Shown here: in pieces, positions 45,461 to 54,323 of the stretch | Numbering within the stretch: the stretch's first letter is position 1 | Layout: each line of letters starts with the position of its first letter | Assembly: GCF_014904745.1 (NCBI RefSeq) | Contig: NZ_JACZCS010000009.1 | Span: 1 to 64,000 of the forward strand | Origin: Oricola nitratireducens | Lineage (GTDB): Bacteria > Pseudomonadota > Alphaproteobacteria > Rhizobiales > Rhizobiaceae | DNA: 64,000 bases | Reading direction: 5' to 3' | Translations under genes and position numbers: made by a program | The notes under the pieces: generated by a model | What the model was told of the DNA's origin: nothing | Databases searched by the model: none | What the model saw: only the letters and a program-made list of their open reading frames with translations

Positions 45461-47254
45461 TCAGGAATGAAGTTGCATCGCCGCGCGTATTTTTTCCGTG
45501 GCAGCCATGTCGACGGTTTCGGTTTCGAGATTGACCACGACGCCGTAGACCGAACGCGCGTGCTCGACAGTGCAGAAACCGTCCAGCACATCTTCCAATA
45601 CCCTTAACGCGGAGCGATCGAGCGGGTCGCCATAACCGCCGCCGTTCGGGCTGTAGTACGCCATCACATCATTCGCCTGAACCGCGAGACCCGAGAACTT
45701 GGAGTGCATTTCGCGCACCTCTTTTGGATTCTCGCTATTGTATATCAGGCACTTGCCAACCGCGCCGTCGGTGCCGCCGAATATGCCCCAAGGCGCATCG
45801 GTGTGACGCTCGGATTCGTGTGTGATAAAGGCCGGTGTCAGCACTCGCTGCGCCTTCACGACACCTATACCGCCGCGATACTCGCCGGCACCTGGCGGAA
45901 CGTCATCGCGAAGTTCGTAACGGTCGCAAATCATTGGTATGTGCATCGCCAGATCTTCGAGCGGATTATTGCGGGTGTTGGCCATCAGATTGTCGATGCT
46001 GTCCGGCCCGTCTGACCTCGGCCTTCCGCCATAGGCACCCTCGTTGACTTCGAGGAAGACCCAATAGTCACCCGAGGGGCGCAAGCCGGAATAAGCGGCG
46101 AAGCTGATTGACGCGGACGATCCAGCGATCACCGTTTCCGGCATCACCGGGGCGAGCGCCCGGATGATAAGGTCGATCATCCGGTTGCATTGGGTGAACC
46201 GCGCCTCCGCAGAGGCCGGTGCCTTGGGATTGAAGATCGAGCCCGACGGCGCGGTCACCTTGATCGGACGGAACGAACCCTCGTTCGAAGGCACGCGCAC
46301 CTCCGATGTGGCGGAATCCAACAGCAGCTTGCGGAAACCGGCATAGGCGGCAACTTTGGTGGATCCCTCGAACGGCACGTTGTACGCGGTGGGCGTCTGG
46401 TCGGCGGAGCCGGTCAGATCGACCTCCACCTCGTCTCCACGCACGCGCAGCGTCACTTTGACTTTCAATCGTTGATCACGGTTCCGTCCGTCATCGTCCA
46501 GCCACCCCTCGGCGGTGTAATCCCCGTCCGGGATTTCGCTGATCCGCTGGCGGGTCATGCGTTCGGCATAGTCCATCAACTGGTTGGCTGCGGCAAACAC
46601 CGTTTCCTCGCCAAATTTCTCCAAGAGCTCGACGAACCGTTTTGCCCCGAGCCGGGCCGAGGCCACCTGTGCCTCGATGTCACGCACCAGTTGCTCGGCG
46701 GCGCGGGAGTTGCGGCGAATGTAGTTCCACATTGCGTTGTTGGGCTCGCCCTTGCGGTAAAGCTTGGTGCCCGCGAACAACATCCCTTCGGCAAAAACGT
46801 CCGGTACATCGATAATGAGCCCCGGTGTCGCCGCGCCAATATCGACGTGATGCGCTGTGTTGCCGGCGAATCCTACCAAGCGCCCTTTCAGAAAAACTGG
46901 CACCACGATTGCAAGATCGGGCGTGTGCGACGATCCGAAATAGGGGTGATTGTGGACGACCACGTCACCCTCGTACCACTCCTCATCTTCGAGCGTTTGG
47001 GCAATACCGCGCAGGTAGCCCGGGATGGAGCCGATATGCATCGGTGTCGATTCCGACTCGCACAGCGTGTTGAAATCGGTATCGAACAGTCCTGCGCCCA
47101 AGTCCTGGCTTTCGCGGATGATCGAGGAGAAGGACATTCGGTAAAGGACGTGACCCATCTCTTCGGCGATCGTTTCGAAGGACCCGCGTATCACCTGGAG
47201 CGTGATTGGATCCACCTCAACGACGACGGGTTGGGATTTTGTCATGACATTCAT
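45461..47254 (-). CDS. hyuB: N-methylhydantoinase B subunit (HyuB type)
   Basis: This 597-residue protein begins VDPITLQVIRGSFETIAEEMG and carries HVDIGAATPG, PYFGSSHTPDLAIVVPVF and PNGGGYGDPLDRS, all marks of hydantoinase B. With the A subunit it performs ATP-dependent opening of N-methylhydantoin or related rings. Position in an operon with N-carbamoylsarcosine amidase favours N-methylhydantoin over 5-oxoproline or acetone. ATG 47254 follows GAGGAGG by 9 bases. Confidence 0.9.
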   Translation of the reverse strand: MNVMTKSQPVVVEVDPITLQVIRGSFETIAEEMGHVLYRMSFSSIIRESQDLGAGLFDTDFNTLCESESTPMHIGSIPGYLRGIAQTLEDEEWYEGDVVVHNHPYFGSSHTPDLAIVVPVFLKGRLVGFAGNTAHHVDIGAATPGLIIDVPDVFAEGMLFAGTKLYRKGEPNNAMWNYIRRNSRAAEQLVRDIEAQVASARLGAKRFVELLEKFGEETVFAAANQLMDYAERMTRQRISEIPDGDYTAEGWLDDDGRNRDQRLKVKVTLRVRGDEVEVDLTGSADQTPTAYNVPFEGSTKVAAYAGFRKLLLDSATSEVRVPSNEGSFRPIKVTAPSGSIFNPKAPASAEARFTQCNRMIDLIIRALAPVMPETVIAGSSASISFAAYSGLRPSGDYWVFLEVNEGAYGGRPRSDGPDSIDNLMANTRNNPLEDLAMHIPMICDRYELRDDVPPGAGEYRGGIGVVKAQRVLTPAFITHESERHTDAPWGIFGGTDGAVGKCLIYNSENPKEVREMHSKFSGLAVQANDVMAYYSPNGGGYGDPLDRSALRVLEDVLDGFCTVEHARSVYGVVVNLETETVDMAATEKIRAAMQLHS

Positions 47255-47268
47255 TTTCTTGTTCCTCC

Positions 47269-49350
47269 TCAAACCACGCCGACGGGGCGGATGCGCGTAT
47301 TGCCGTAATCAAGCGTCTCGGCGACGTAACCGGGTGGCACGAGCGTGGTGGAGTTATGCTGGATCAGGATCGCCGGTCCTTCGAGCTCGTCGCCCGCCAT
47401 CAGCTTCGTGCGATCGTAACGCGGAGTTTCCAGCGTCCGTCCGTCATCGAAAGTGGTGGGACGCACGAACATCAGCGCCCGATCGGGGCTGGAGCCGTCC
47501 GTCGGCGCGATCTTCGGAATGTCGATCCGGCGGACCGCGGCCGTGCCGATGGCGCGAAGCGTTATCAGTTCCACCTCCGCCTCGCGGTAACTATAGCCGT
47601 AATCGAGATGGTGCTGGTCGTGGAAACTGTCGGTGATTACGTGTTTGTTTCCTTTTGTCACCGAGCCGTCCGGCATGTCGGCACGCAGTTCGAACCCTTG
47701 ACCGTGGTAGCGACATTCGGCGACCACGCTGAGCCGTTGCTGATCGAGCGGGATGCCGTCAGCATCAAGCTCGGCCCGCACCCGGTTGCGCAGAACGGCG
47801 ACGGCCCCGTTGATCCGATCGAGGTCATTGTCGCTCGCCGCGTTCAGTTCCACGATCACGGCTTCTGTATGCTCGTATTGCAAATCGGTTTTCAGAAGAC
47901 CTACCGCCGCGGTGATCCCGGGCGCAACCGGCACGATCACGTCTCGCGCCGACATTGCCTCGGCCAACGCGACACCGTGCAGCGGCCCGGCTCCGCCAAA
48001 GGGCATGATCGAGAATTCGCGCGGATCGATGCCGCGGGCGACCGAGTTCGACCGAATAGCCAAAGCCATGTTGTTGTTGATGATCCGGATGATCCCCAGC
48101 GCGGCTTCGATCACCGACATGCCAAGGGGCTTTGCAATCTTCTCCTCGACCGCCTTTCTTGCAAGTTCCGCATCAAGGCTGAGATCGCCACCAAGCGCCA
48201 TGTCCGGGTCAAGCCGCCCCAGTACGATCTGCGCGTCCGTCACGGTTGGCTCGCCCCCCCCGCGCCTATAGCACGCGGGTCCCGGCTCCGATCCCGCCGA
48301 GCGTGGACCCACGTTGAATCCGCCCGCCTCGTCTATATAGGCGACCGATCCACCGCCGGCCCCGATGGTCACGAGGTCGATCATTGGCGTCAATACCGGG
48401 TGGCCGGATACATAGGTGTCGCGCGGGTTCATGATCTTGACGGTCCCGCCGGGTATGGTCGAAATGTCCGCGGACGTGCCCCCGATATCCACGGTGATGA
48501 TGTTCGACACCTCCGCCATCTGGGCTTCCGACGCGCCGCCGATCACCCCTCCGGCGGGTCCGGACATGAGAATACGGATTGGACGCTTGGCGCAGCTCTC
48601 AACCGTGGAAACACCCCCGTTCGACTGCATGATCCGGAGTTTCGATGACACCCCGGCCTCCCGAAGCTTCGACTCCAAATCGCGCAGGTAGAAAGAGGTC
48701 TTCGGTCCGACATAGGAATTCATCGCGGCGGTGGAGAAGCGTTCGTACTCGCGCATCACGTTCGCCACTTCGGATGACAGTGTGACATAGGCATCGGGCA
48801 TCTCTTCAAGGACGATTTCCTTGGCGCGAAGCTCGTGCGCGTCGTTGAGGAAGGCAAACATGAAGCCGATGATGACCGAGCCGATTCCGCGCTTCTTGAA
48901 CACAGCGCAGGCGGCGCGGACGGCATCCTCGTCCAACGGTTTCTCGACCGCGCCGGAAGGCGGCAGAATCCGCTCGGCAACGGCGATCCGGTTTCGGCGC
49001 TTTACCAGCGGGCGGCTTTGCCACGGCACATCGAAATGCAGCGAGAAGTTGTAAGGCCGCTTGTGCCGCCCGATATGCAGTATGTCGCGGAATCCTTCCG
49101 TGGTCAGCATCCCGCATTCGGACCCATTGTGCTCAATGGTGATGTTGGTCGCGGTCGTCGTGCCATGCACGATCAGTTCTACCTCGGCCGGTTCGATCCC
49201 GGCCATCCTGCAGATGCCCTGCACGCCTTCAACAACACCGATCGACTGGTTCTTCAGCGTCGTCGGAACCTTGTGATAGAAGACTCCTTTCGGACACTCG
49301 AGCACGAGGTCGGTGTTTGTCCCACCTACATCCACACCAATTCTTGCCAT
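47269..49350 (-). CDS. hyuA: N-methylhydantoinase A subunit (HyuA type)
   Basis: This 693-residue ATPase subunit has the ASKHA-fold ATP-binding loop RIGVDVGGTNTDLVL at the N-terminus. The core includes VDIGGTSADIS, TIGAGGGSVAYID, GPACYRRGGGEPTVTDAQIVLG and MPFGGAGPLHGVALAEA. It pairs with HyuB 14 bp downstream. GGGAGG precedes ATG 49350. The complex should yield N-carbamoylsarcosine, the substrate of the enzyme encoded upstream. Confidence 0.92.
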   Translation of the reverse strand: MARIGVDVGGTNTDLVLECPKGVFYHKVPTTLKNQSIGVVEGVQGICRMAGIEPAEVELIVHGTTTATNITIEHNGSECGMLTTEGFRDILHIGRHKRPYNFSLHFDVPWQSRPLVKRRNRIAVAERILPPSGAVEKPLDEDAVRAACAVFKKRGIGSVIIGFMFAFLNDAHELRAKEIVLEEMPDAYVTLSSEVANVMREYERFSTAAMNSYVGPKTSFYLRDLESKLREAGVSSKLRIMQSNGGVSTVESCAKRPIRILMSGPAGGVIGGASEAQMAEVSNIITVDIGGTSADISTIPGGTVKIMNPRDTYVSGHPVLTPMIDLVTIGAGGGSVAYIDEAGGFNVGPRSAGSEPGPACYRRGGGEPTVTDAQIVLGRLDPDMALGGDLSLDAELARKAVEEKIAKPLGMSVIEAALGIIRIINNNMALAIRSNSVARGIDPREFSIMPFGGAGPLHGVALAEAMSARDVIVPVAPGITAAVGLLKTDLQYEHTEAVIVELNAASDNDLDRINGAVAVLRNRVRAELDADGIPLDQQRLSVVAECRYHGQGFELRADMPDGSVTKGNKHVITDSFHDQHHLDYGYSYREAEVELITLRAIGTAAVRRIDIPKIAPTDGSSPDRALMFVRPTTFDDGRTLETPRYDRTKLMAGDELEGPAILIQHNSTTLVPPGYVAETLDYGNTRIRPVGVV

Positions 49351-49425
49351 ATCGATCCTCCCGATTTCGTCTGTTGCCACGTTAGCCTGCTGGACACATC
49401 GCCCAGCAGGCTTCCGGGGTATCGG

Positions 49426-50148
49426 TCATTCGGCCGCGGCGGCGGCACCGTTGACCGTATTGAGATAATCGACGCATTCGTCGACCGTGTGCACGTCGCC
49501 AAACTTCGCGTCGATGTCGAAGAGGTTCCAGGCGACGGCGCCCGGCACGCGGTCGCCAATCGCTTCCTTCACCGCGATCGTGCGGAAACCATCAGCGATA
49601 CCGTCGCAGATCGTCTGACGCACGCAGGCGCAAGCAGTGACACCAGTGACCAGAATCGTATCCACGTTGTTCGCCCGGAGAATGCCCGCCAGCTCGGTTC
49701 CGTGGAACGAGGACGCGCGCTTCTTCAACAGCGTGTATTCTCCCTCGATCGGCGCGATGCGGCTGTCGATCGCCCACAGATCTTTGTCGGCCAAATTGAC
49801 TACATCCACCGGGATCTTGTTGTGCCACAGGCCCATATCGGTGAAGGACGCATTGCGGTCGGTGATTTCGTAGGCCGTCGTCACGTGGATAACCGGATGA
49901 CCGTTGGCGCGGCAGGCAGAAAGAAGCTTCTGCATTCCGGGAATGATCTCATTATCCATTTTGTCCTGATCGCAGGTGAAGGGGTTGCCGGGACGCGTCC
50001 AGGCATTGGCGAGGTCAACGCTCACCAGCGCCGGGCGCTTGCCGAAACCGACGCGGCGCTGGAAGCCACGCTGTTGGTAGAGTTCGGAAGCAACCTCGAA
50101 AGCCTGCTGAAGCAGCCGATCCAGTTCCTTGTGATCCACGTCTTTCAT
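49426..50148 (-). CDS. N-carbamoylsarcosine amidase (isochorismatase-like)
   Basis: This 240-residue enzyme hydrolyses N-carbamoylsarcosine to sarcosine, CO2 and ammonia. The catalytic triad of the cysteine hydrolase fold is visible: Asp45 (VSVDLANAW), Lys142 or 143 (LLKKRASSFHGTEL) and Cys175 (VTGVTACACVRQT). The blocks LANAWTRPGNPF, TTAYEITDRNASFTDMGLW and WNLFDIDAKFGDV closely follow the Arthrobacter enzyme. I start at 50148, where GGAG precedes the ATG. It is first gene of the N-methylhydantoin operon and divergent from a LysR gene. Confidence 0.9.
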   Translation of the reverse strand: MKDVDHKELDRLLQQAFEVASELYQQRGFQRRVGFGKRPALVSVDLANAWTRPGNPFTCDQDKMDNEIIPGMQKLLSACRANGHPVIHVTTAYEITDRNASFTDMGLWHNKIPVDVVNLADKDLWAIDSRIAPIEGEYTLLKKRASSFHGTELAGILRANNVDTILVTGVTACACVRQTICDGIADGFRTIAVKEAIGDRVPGAVAWNLFDIDAKFGDVHTVDECVDYLNTVNGAAAAAE

Positions 50149-50311
50149 CTCGTTCTCCTGTGTGATTTGGCGCGGCATGCCCCTCTCGGGGGTGTGAAAG
50201 CCCCGCGGCGCAATTGCCGCTCGGTTTCAATACTGCACTTCCGCTTGACGGCCCGGAATTGCCGTGTGAGCCTTTATTATTGCGAGATTTGCATCAACAA
50301 AGAGTGTGAAA

Positions 50312-51211
50312 ATGTCCAATGCGCCGGGTCTCGATACCATCCATTCCTTCCTGATCGTCGCGGAAGAACTGAACTTCCGCCGCAGCGCGGAACGTCTGAA
50401 CTTGGACCAATCAGCCCTGACCCGGCGCATACAAAAACTCGAGCACTCGATCGGTTTCAAGCTCCTCGAACGCACCACGCGCGAAGTGGCCCTGACCCAA
50501 GCGGGACAGTCTTTCTACAAGGACAATGCCCACCTTCTGACCCGCTATGCGGAGTCGATTGAAGGTGCCCGGCGCATCGCCGAGGGCAAGGCAGGGCATT
50601 TGCGCATTGCTTACATGGCTTTCGCGGCGACCGAATTGATGCCCTCGGCTGTCGCCCGGTTCCGTCAGGCTCATCCGCATGTCGACGTGGCACTGCAATA
50701 CATCCGCACGCAGGGGCAGAAGCTTGCACTTGCCAATGACGAGGTTGACCTAGGCTATATGATCGGCCCCTTCGAGCATCCAGACTACAACAGCGTCATG
50801 CTCTCATCCGAGACACTCTACGTGGTCACCCCGCTTAACCATCCGCTGCTGCGCAAATTCAGCATCTCGCCGACGGATCTGGCCGAACAGGACCTAATCC
50901 TCGGCGACATGCGGGAATGGGAGGAGTATCGAAGGAGGCTCAATGATCTCTTCAACGCGGAAGGGATCGAATTGCAAGTCGGATTAGAAGCATCGAATAC
51001 TCTTGCGCTTCTGGGCCTGGTGGCGGCCGGTTTGGGTATCACGGTATATCCCGAAAGCCTGATCGGATTTCTTGGCCGCTCGGTCGAGGTGCGTCCGATC
51101 GTTCATTCCCAGTTCCGCAGTCGTACGGTTCTGACTTGGAAGAAGTCCAATCATAGCGAACAGGTTCGAGCATTCGTCGAGGTGGCCAAGAACCTCCCCG
51201 CGCGACACTAG
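50312..51211 (+). CDS. LysR-family regulator of the N-methylhydantoin operon
   Basis: This 299-residue protein has an N-terminal HTH (FLIVAEELNFRRSAERLNLDQSALTRRIQKLE) and a substrate-binding domain beginning LRIAYMAFAATELM. The form resembles the CatR/CbbR-like branch. It is divergent from the amidase gene across a 163-bp gap. An in-frame GTG at 50306 is an alternative start. The inducer is not known; N-methylhydantoin or N-carbamoylsarcosine is plausible. Confidence 0.88.
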   Translation: MSNAPGLDTIHSFLIVAEELNFRRSAERLNLDQSALTRRIQKLEHSIGFKLLERTTREVALTQAGQSFYKDNAHLLTRYAESIEGARRIAEGKAGHLRIAYMAFAATELMPSAVARFRQAHPHVDVALQYIRTQGQKLALANDEVDLGYMIGPFEHPDYNSVMLSSETLYVVTPLNHPLLRKFSISPTDLAEQDLILGDMREWEEYRRRLNDLFNAEGIELQVGLEASNTLALLGLVAAGLGITVYPESLIGFLGRSVEVRPIVHSQFRSRTVLTWKKSNHSEQVRAFVEVAKNLPARH

Positions 51212-51443
51212 ATGCTAAAATGCGTTCTAGCCGCAACGACCTTCCGATAATAACCTCTTCGCCTAAGTCGAATGATCGGAAGGCAGTCCACAAATGTCTC
51301 ACCGAACGCAAGTCACCGAACCCACGCGTTTCCCAGAGCACCAATCTCGAGATTTCAAGCGTAGCGGCTTAGAGGACGAGAACCTCCCAGCCGCCAGACA
51401 TCGACGCTTCAGTAGACCGACGATTCGATGCGGATGCCCGGAA

Positions 51444-51496
51444 TTCGCGATCACGCTGCGTCAAGCCGCTGAAATCGTAACGGAAAATTCCGTTAT
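51444..51496. repeat. 53-bp direct repeat, right copy
   Basis: The same as 26506-26558 with a T for C at one position. Weaker similarity extends about 50 bp to the left, including GACATCGAC and GATTCGA blocks. It closes the catabolic island on the right, 230 bp after the LysR stop. Confidence 0.85.
51477..51496. repeat. GTAAC palindrome, copy 6
   Basis: GTAACGGAAAATTCCGTTAT; the change relative to copy 4 makes the central GGAAAATTCC fully symmetric. Paired with copy 7 at 61 bp. Confidence 0.65.
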
Positions 51497-51537
51497 CCCA
51501 AACCGCCCTCGGAGCAATCGAATCCAGATCTCGAATC

Positions 51538-51557
51538 GTAACTAACGGAGCAGTTAC
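51538..51557. repeat. GTAAC palindrome, copy 7
   Basis: GTAACTAACGGAGCAGTTAC, with 6-bp arms GTAACT/AGTTAC. The stop codon of the replication-associated gene (51554-51556, TAA on the - strand) lies inside it. The 41 bp between copies 6 and 7 show no clear similarity to those between copies 4 and 5, although the distance is identical. Confidence 0.6.
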
Positions 51558-52900
51558 GTTGTGGCGGTCGATGCCATCGCCGGGGACGATCGAAATCGCT
51601 CCAGTTCCCTTTCGGATGGTGGCGCCCACTCCCCCGCCGCCTCCATCGCACTCAGCCGCGAGCATCGCGCCAGGGCCTCGACGACATCGTTTGTCGCCCC
51701 GAACACGCTCTCCTGGATCCAGCGAACCCTGGCGTGGCTCTCCGGAAACTCCCGCCGGAGCGCGTCGCGGAACGGCAGCGCGCATTCGAGCTCGATGATG
51801 GCGAAGTCCCGAGCACATCTCCCGGATGCCTGATGAAGCGCGCTCAACACGCCGACGATGCCCCATGCCTGCTCCTTGACCGTCCGGTCCTCGATCTTCG
51901 CCGCCAGCCGATCGAGCGCCCGGAGGAAATCGTGTTCGCCCCAGTAGTCGATCGCCCGCCGGATCCACGGCAACAGCGGTGACGGATCGAGCAGGCCCCG
52001 GCCCGCGAGCCGCATCAGGTCGAGGAGCGGCAATAGGTCCTCCCAGTGCATCGGATGCGGATCGCAGCCGAGGCGCAGCGTGTCGACAAAGGCCCGCACC
52101 CAGCGGTCCTCCCAGAAGAGGCCTTCCGGCCGGGGCAGCCGAACCTCGCGGACACGGCCGCGCGCCGTCGCGTCCTCGACCAGCAGCGGGATGTCCTTGA
52201 TGCGCCGGAAGCGGCGGCCGCGGCGGATGGTGACATGGTCGCCCACGACCCAGGCGCGGTAGCCGAGGCCCGCTCTCGAGACGGCATCGAGGTAGCCGCG
52301 CATGCGCTTCCTACGTGTCGACCGCGTCGAGCGCGGCAATGCCGGAAGCGGAATCCCCGATCGCGGGGCGATGCCGTCCCAGAGCGCGCTGCAGAGATCG
52401 TCGAGGCGCAGCACGCACGTCCCCTCGCAGTGCTGCGTCTCGTCCAGGATGCGGACGAGGTCGCGCGCCTTCTTCGGCATGGCCGCGATGATCCGGTCGC
52501 GCATCGGCATGATGCCATTGCGGTTCAGCTGGCGGCCGAGCGTGCTCTTCGACAGGCCCGCGATCCGGGCCGCACCGCGGACGGTCGCCTTGCCGTAACT
52601 CTCTTCCGCGAATTCCAGCGCGGCCGGGGCCGCCAGCAGGCAGGCCGCCCTTTGCTCGCGCGATCGTTCGTGCCTTGGCCGCGGCGGGTTGTATCGCCGG
52701 ACCGTCCATTTGGCGACCGACCGCGCAAGCCGCCGAGCGCCGTCGTCGTCGAGGTTGCTCCCCGCTCCCTCGCCCGTCCGCCATTCGTCGATCTTCTCGC
52801 GGCAGAAGGCGAACAGCCCCACCCTGTCCCGGCCATGCCGATGCACATAGCCGTAGGCCTGCTTCCTCAGGTAGTCGAAGGCTTCGGGATTCTGGCTCAT
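51554..52900 (-). CDS. Replication-associated protein with PriCT-like N-terminus and HTH
   Basis: This is a 448-residue protein. Residues 5-85 (AFDYLRKQAYGYVHRH...ARRLARSVAKWTVRRY) resemble the PriCT-1 segment found after the primase-polymerase domain of plasmid and phage replication proteins. An HTH follows (YGKATVRGAARIAGLSKSTLGRQL, about 110-135). The remaining 300 residues are rich in Arg/Trp and not recognised. The usual N-terminal polymerase domain is absent: upstream sequence in this frame is not protein-like. I start at ATG 52900. It may be a truncated replicase or a satellite-type replication regulator. Confidence 0.6.
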   Translation of the reverse strand: MSQNPEAFDYLRKQAYGYVHRHGRDRVGLFAFCREKIDEWRTGEGAGSNLDDDGARRLARSVAKWTVRRYNPPRPRHERSREQRAACLLAAPAALEFAEESYGKATVRGAARIAGLSKSTLGRQLNRNGIMPMRDRIIAAMPKKARDLVRILDETQHCEGTCVLRLDDLCSALWDGIAPRSGIPLPALPRSTRSTRRKRMRGYLDAVSRAGLGYRAWVVGDHVTIRRGRRFRRIKDIPLLVEDATARGRVREVRLPRPEGLFWEDRWVRAFVDTLRLGCDPHPMHWEDLLPLLDLMRLAGRGLLDPSPLLPWIRRAIDYWGEHDFLRALDRLAAKIEDRTVKEQAWGIVGVLSALHQASGRCARDFAIIELECALPFRDALRREFPESHARVRWIQESVFGATNDVVEALARCSRLSAMEAAGEWAPPSERELERFRSSPAMASTATT

Positions 52901-52953
52901 TCGGTCCTGGATCCTCGTCGTTGTTCGGCGGCGCTCGTTGCGGTCGCGGGTGC

Positions 52954-53361
52954 TCAGTCGAAAAGGTCGTACTGGTCGGTCAGCCCCATGCGCATGGCGA
53001 GCGCGTTCGGCACCTGGCGGCGGTACTTTCGCGCGAGGTCCATGGCGAGACGGGCGAACGACGGCCGCCCGAGAACTTCTCCCGATGGCGCGGATGCCAG
53101 CGCGTGGCCGAGGGGCATGTCGCATCTGGCGAAGCCCCGGCCGTCGCGAAGCCGCGCGCGGTCCGGATCGCGGTTCGCCACCTCCCGCAGCGCGGCGAGC
53201 GCGGCCTCCACGGCGTCGCGGCCCGCCATGTCCCTCGCGGCCCTCGCGTCGAGGCCGGAAAGGCCGAGGCCGTAGCGCGTCTTCGCGGACCGCCTCGCGG
53301 CGGCCGCGAGCGACTGGGCGGGTGACATGGACGGATCCGTCGTGTTGCGGGAATTCGTCAT
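52954..53361 (-). CDS. Hypothetical protein, 135 residues, companion of the replication-like gene
   Basis: It opens MTNSRNTTDPSMSPAQSLAA and ends RMGLTDQYDLFD. It is rich in Ala and Arg, with a helical SARTRYGLGLSGLDARAARDMAGRDAVEAAL-like centre. It is 53 bp upstream of the replication-associated gene and co-directional, so the two probably form a unit. No family is recognised. Confidence 0.5.
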   Translation of the reverse strand: MTNSRNTTDPSMSPAQSLAAAARRSAKTRYGLGLSGLDARAARDMAGRDAVEAALAALREVANRDPDRARLRDGRGFARCDMPLGHALASAPSGEVLGRPSFARLAMDLARKYRRQVPNALAMRMGLTDQYDLFD

Positions 53362-53765
53362 CTTCGGAGTCCTCGATCTGCGGACGATGCCGACGCGCCG
53401 TGCATTCGACCAAGGCCGCGCCGCATCCTCTCGCCGCGGAAGCATCGGTCTCCGGTGATCGCCTGCATGTCCCATCCGTCCCTCGCGAAGGTGGCTCAGG
53501 AAAAATGCTTGTCCGAATCCGTGTCGGCGTCGAGGGCCCAGTTGCGAGAGTGTCGCGGCGATCCGATGCGTCCACGCGCGTGGGCAGCAGCCGCAGGGTC
53601 AAACGGATAGCCGACGGAGGATGCCAGACGGATAGTGATTGCGGCTTGCGGGAACAGACCCGACCGCTGCGCTTCGTCGCGGCCTTCGACAATGGAAAGG
53701 GGAGCGCTCGCCCTCCGGATCTCTGCATACGCAGGGGATACTACGGATCGAACCAGCGAATCCGC
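53362..53765. other. Non-coding stretch between the mobile segment and the nnr cluster
   Basis: I see no supported gene. This stretch probably contains the right boundary of the accessory segment and the promoter of the 135-residue gene, but no repeat or att-like sequence stands out. Confidence 0.35.
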
Positions 53766-54302
53766 TTAGGCTTCCGCCTGTACGGCGGTTGACCCCCGCC
53801 GAGGCGGGGACGTGATCGTTTCAGAGCCGCCTGTCCGGCGGAGCGTTCGCGGCCACGGTCTGATGCTGACGGGGTCATTCTCCATGGCGGCGAAGCGGGC
53901 CTTGATCGCCACATCCATTACCTCGGTTCTTCGGGCTTCTTCGGCTGCCGCCCTGTAGGCATCTTCCTGCGCCCGTTGGATACGGTCTGAGCGCTCACCC
54001 TTCGCGGCCTCATCGAAGATGCGCCGATTGATCTGACCGGTAGCCAAGGCGGGAAGAGCGACGAGCCCGCTGGAGGTCAAAAACCCCTGCGCTGAGAAGG
54101 TCAGCGTCTCGCCCGCCTCGATCTTCAGCAGAATTCCATTCAGCCGCGAGCCGACGAGCGCAGCGCTCGACAGATCATCGACAAGATACTTTTCCGCCCC
54201 GCGATGGGCGCTTGTGCGTGTTCGCAACAGGGATGATGGCGGAGGGGTTGGGCCTGATGTCAAACCTTCTCTGACCCGGCAATACGGCGGCCACAACGCC
54301 AT
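53766..54302 (-). CDS. Hypothetical protein downstream of nnrU
   Basis: This is an up to 178-residue frame. The middle (YLVDDLSSAALVGSRLNGILLKIEA... and the charged helix RIQRAQEDAYRAAAEEARRTEVMDVAIKARF) looks like real protein. The first 35 and last 20 residues look random, so the true start may lie inside. No family is recognised. It lies 21 bp after the broken nnrU in the same orientation. Confidence 0.4.
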   Translation of the reverse strand: MALWPPYCRVREGLTSGPTPPPSSLLRTRTSAHRGAEKYLVDDLSSAALVGSRLNGILLKIEAGETLTFSAQGFLTSSGLVALPALATGQINRRIFDEAAKGERSDRIQRAQEDAYRAAAEEARRTEVMDVAIKARFAAMENDPVSIRPWPRTLRRTGGSETITSPPRRGSTAVQAEA

Positions 54303-54323
54303 GGGGTCCCATCAACCTCCGGC

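Noticed and set aside
45461-49350. HyuA/HyuB as 5-oxoprolinase or acetone carboxylase
   Set aside because: The same protein family includes those enzymes, but the adjoining N-carbamoylsarcosine amidase and NCS1 permease favour N-methylhydantoinase; the alternative cannot be excluded by sequence alone.
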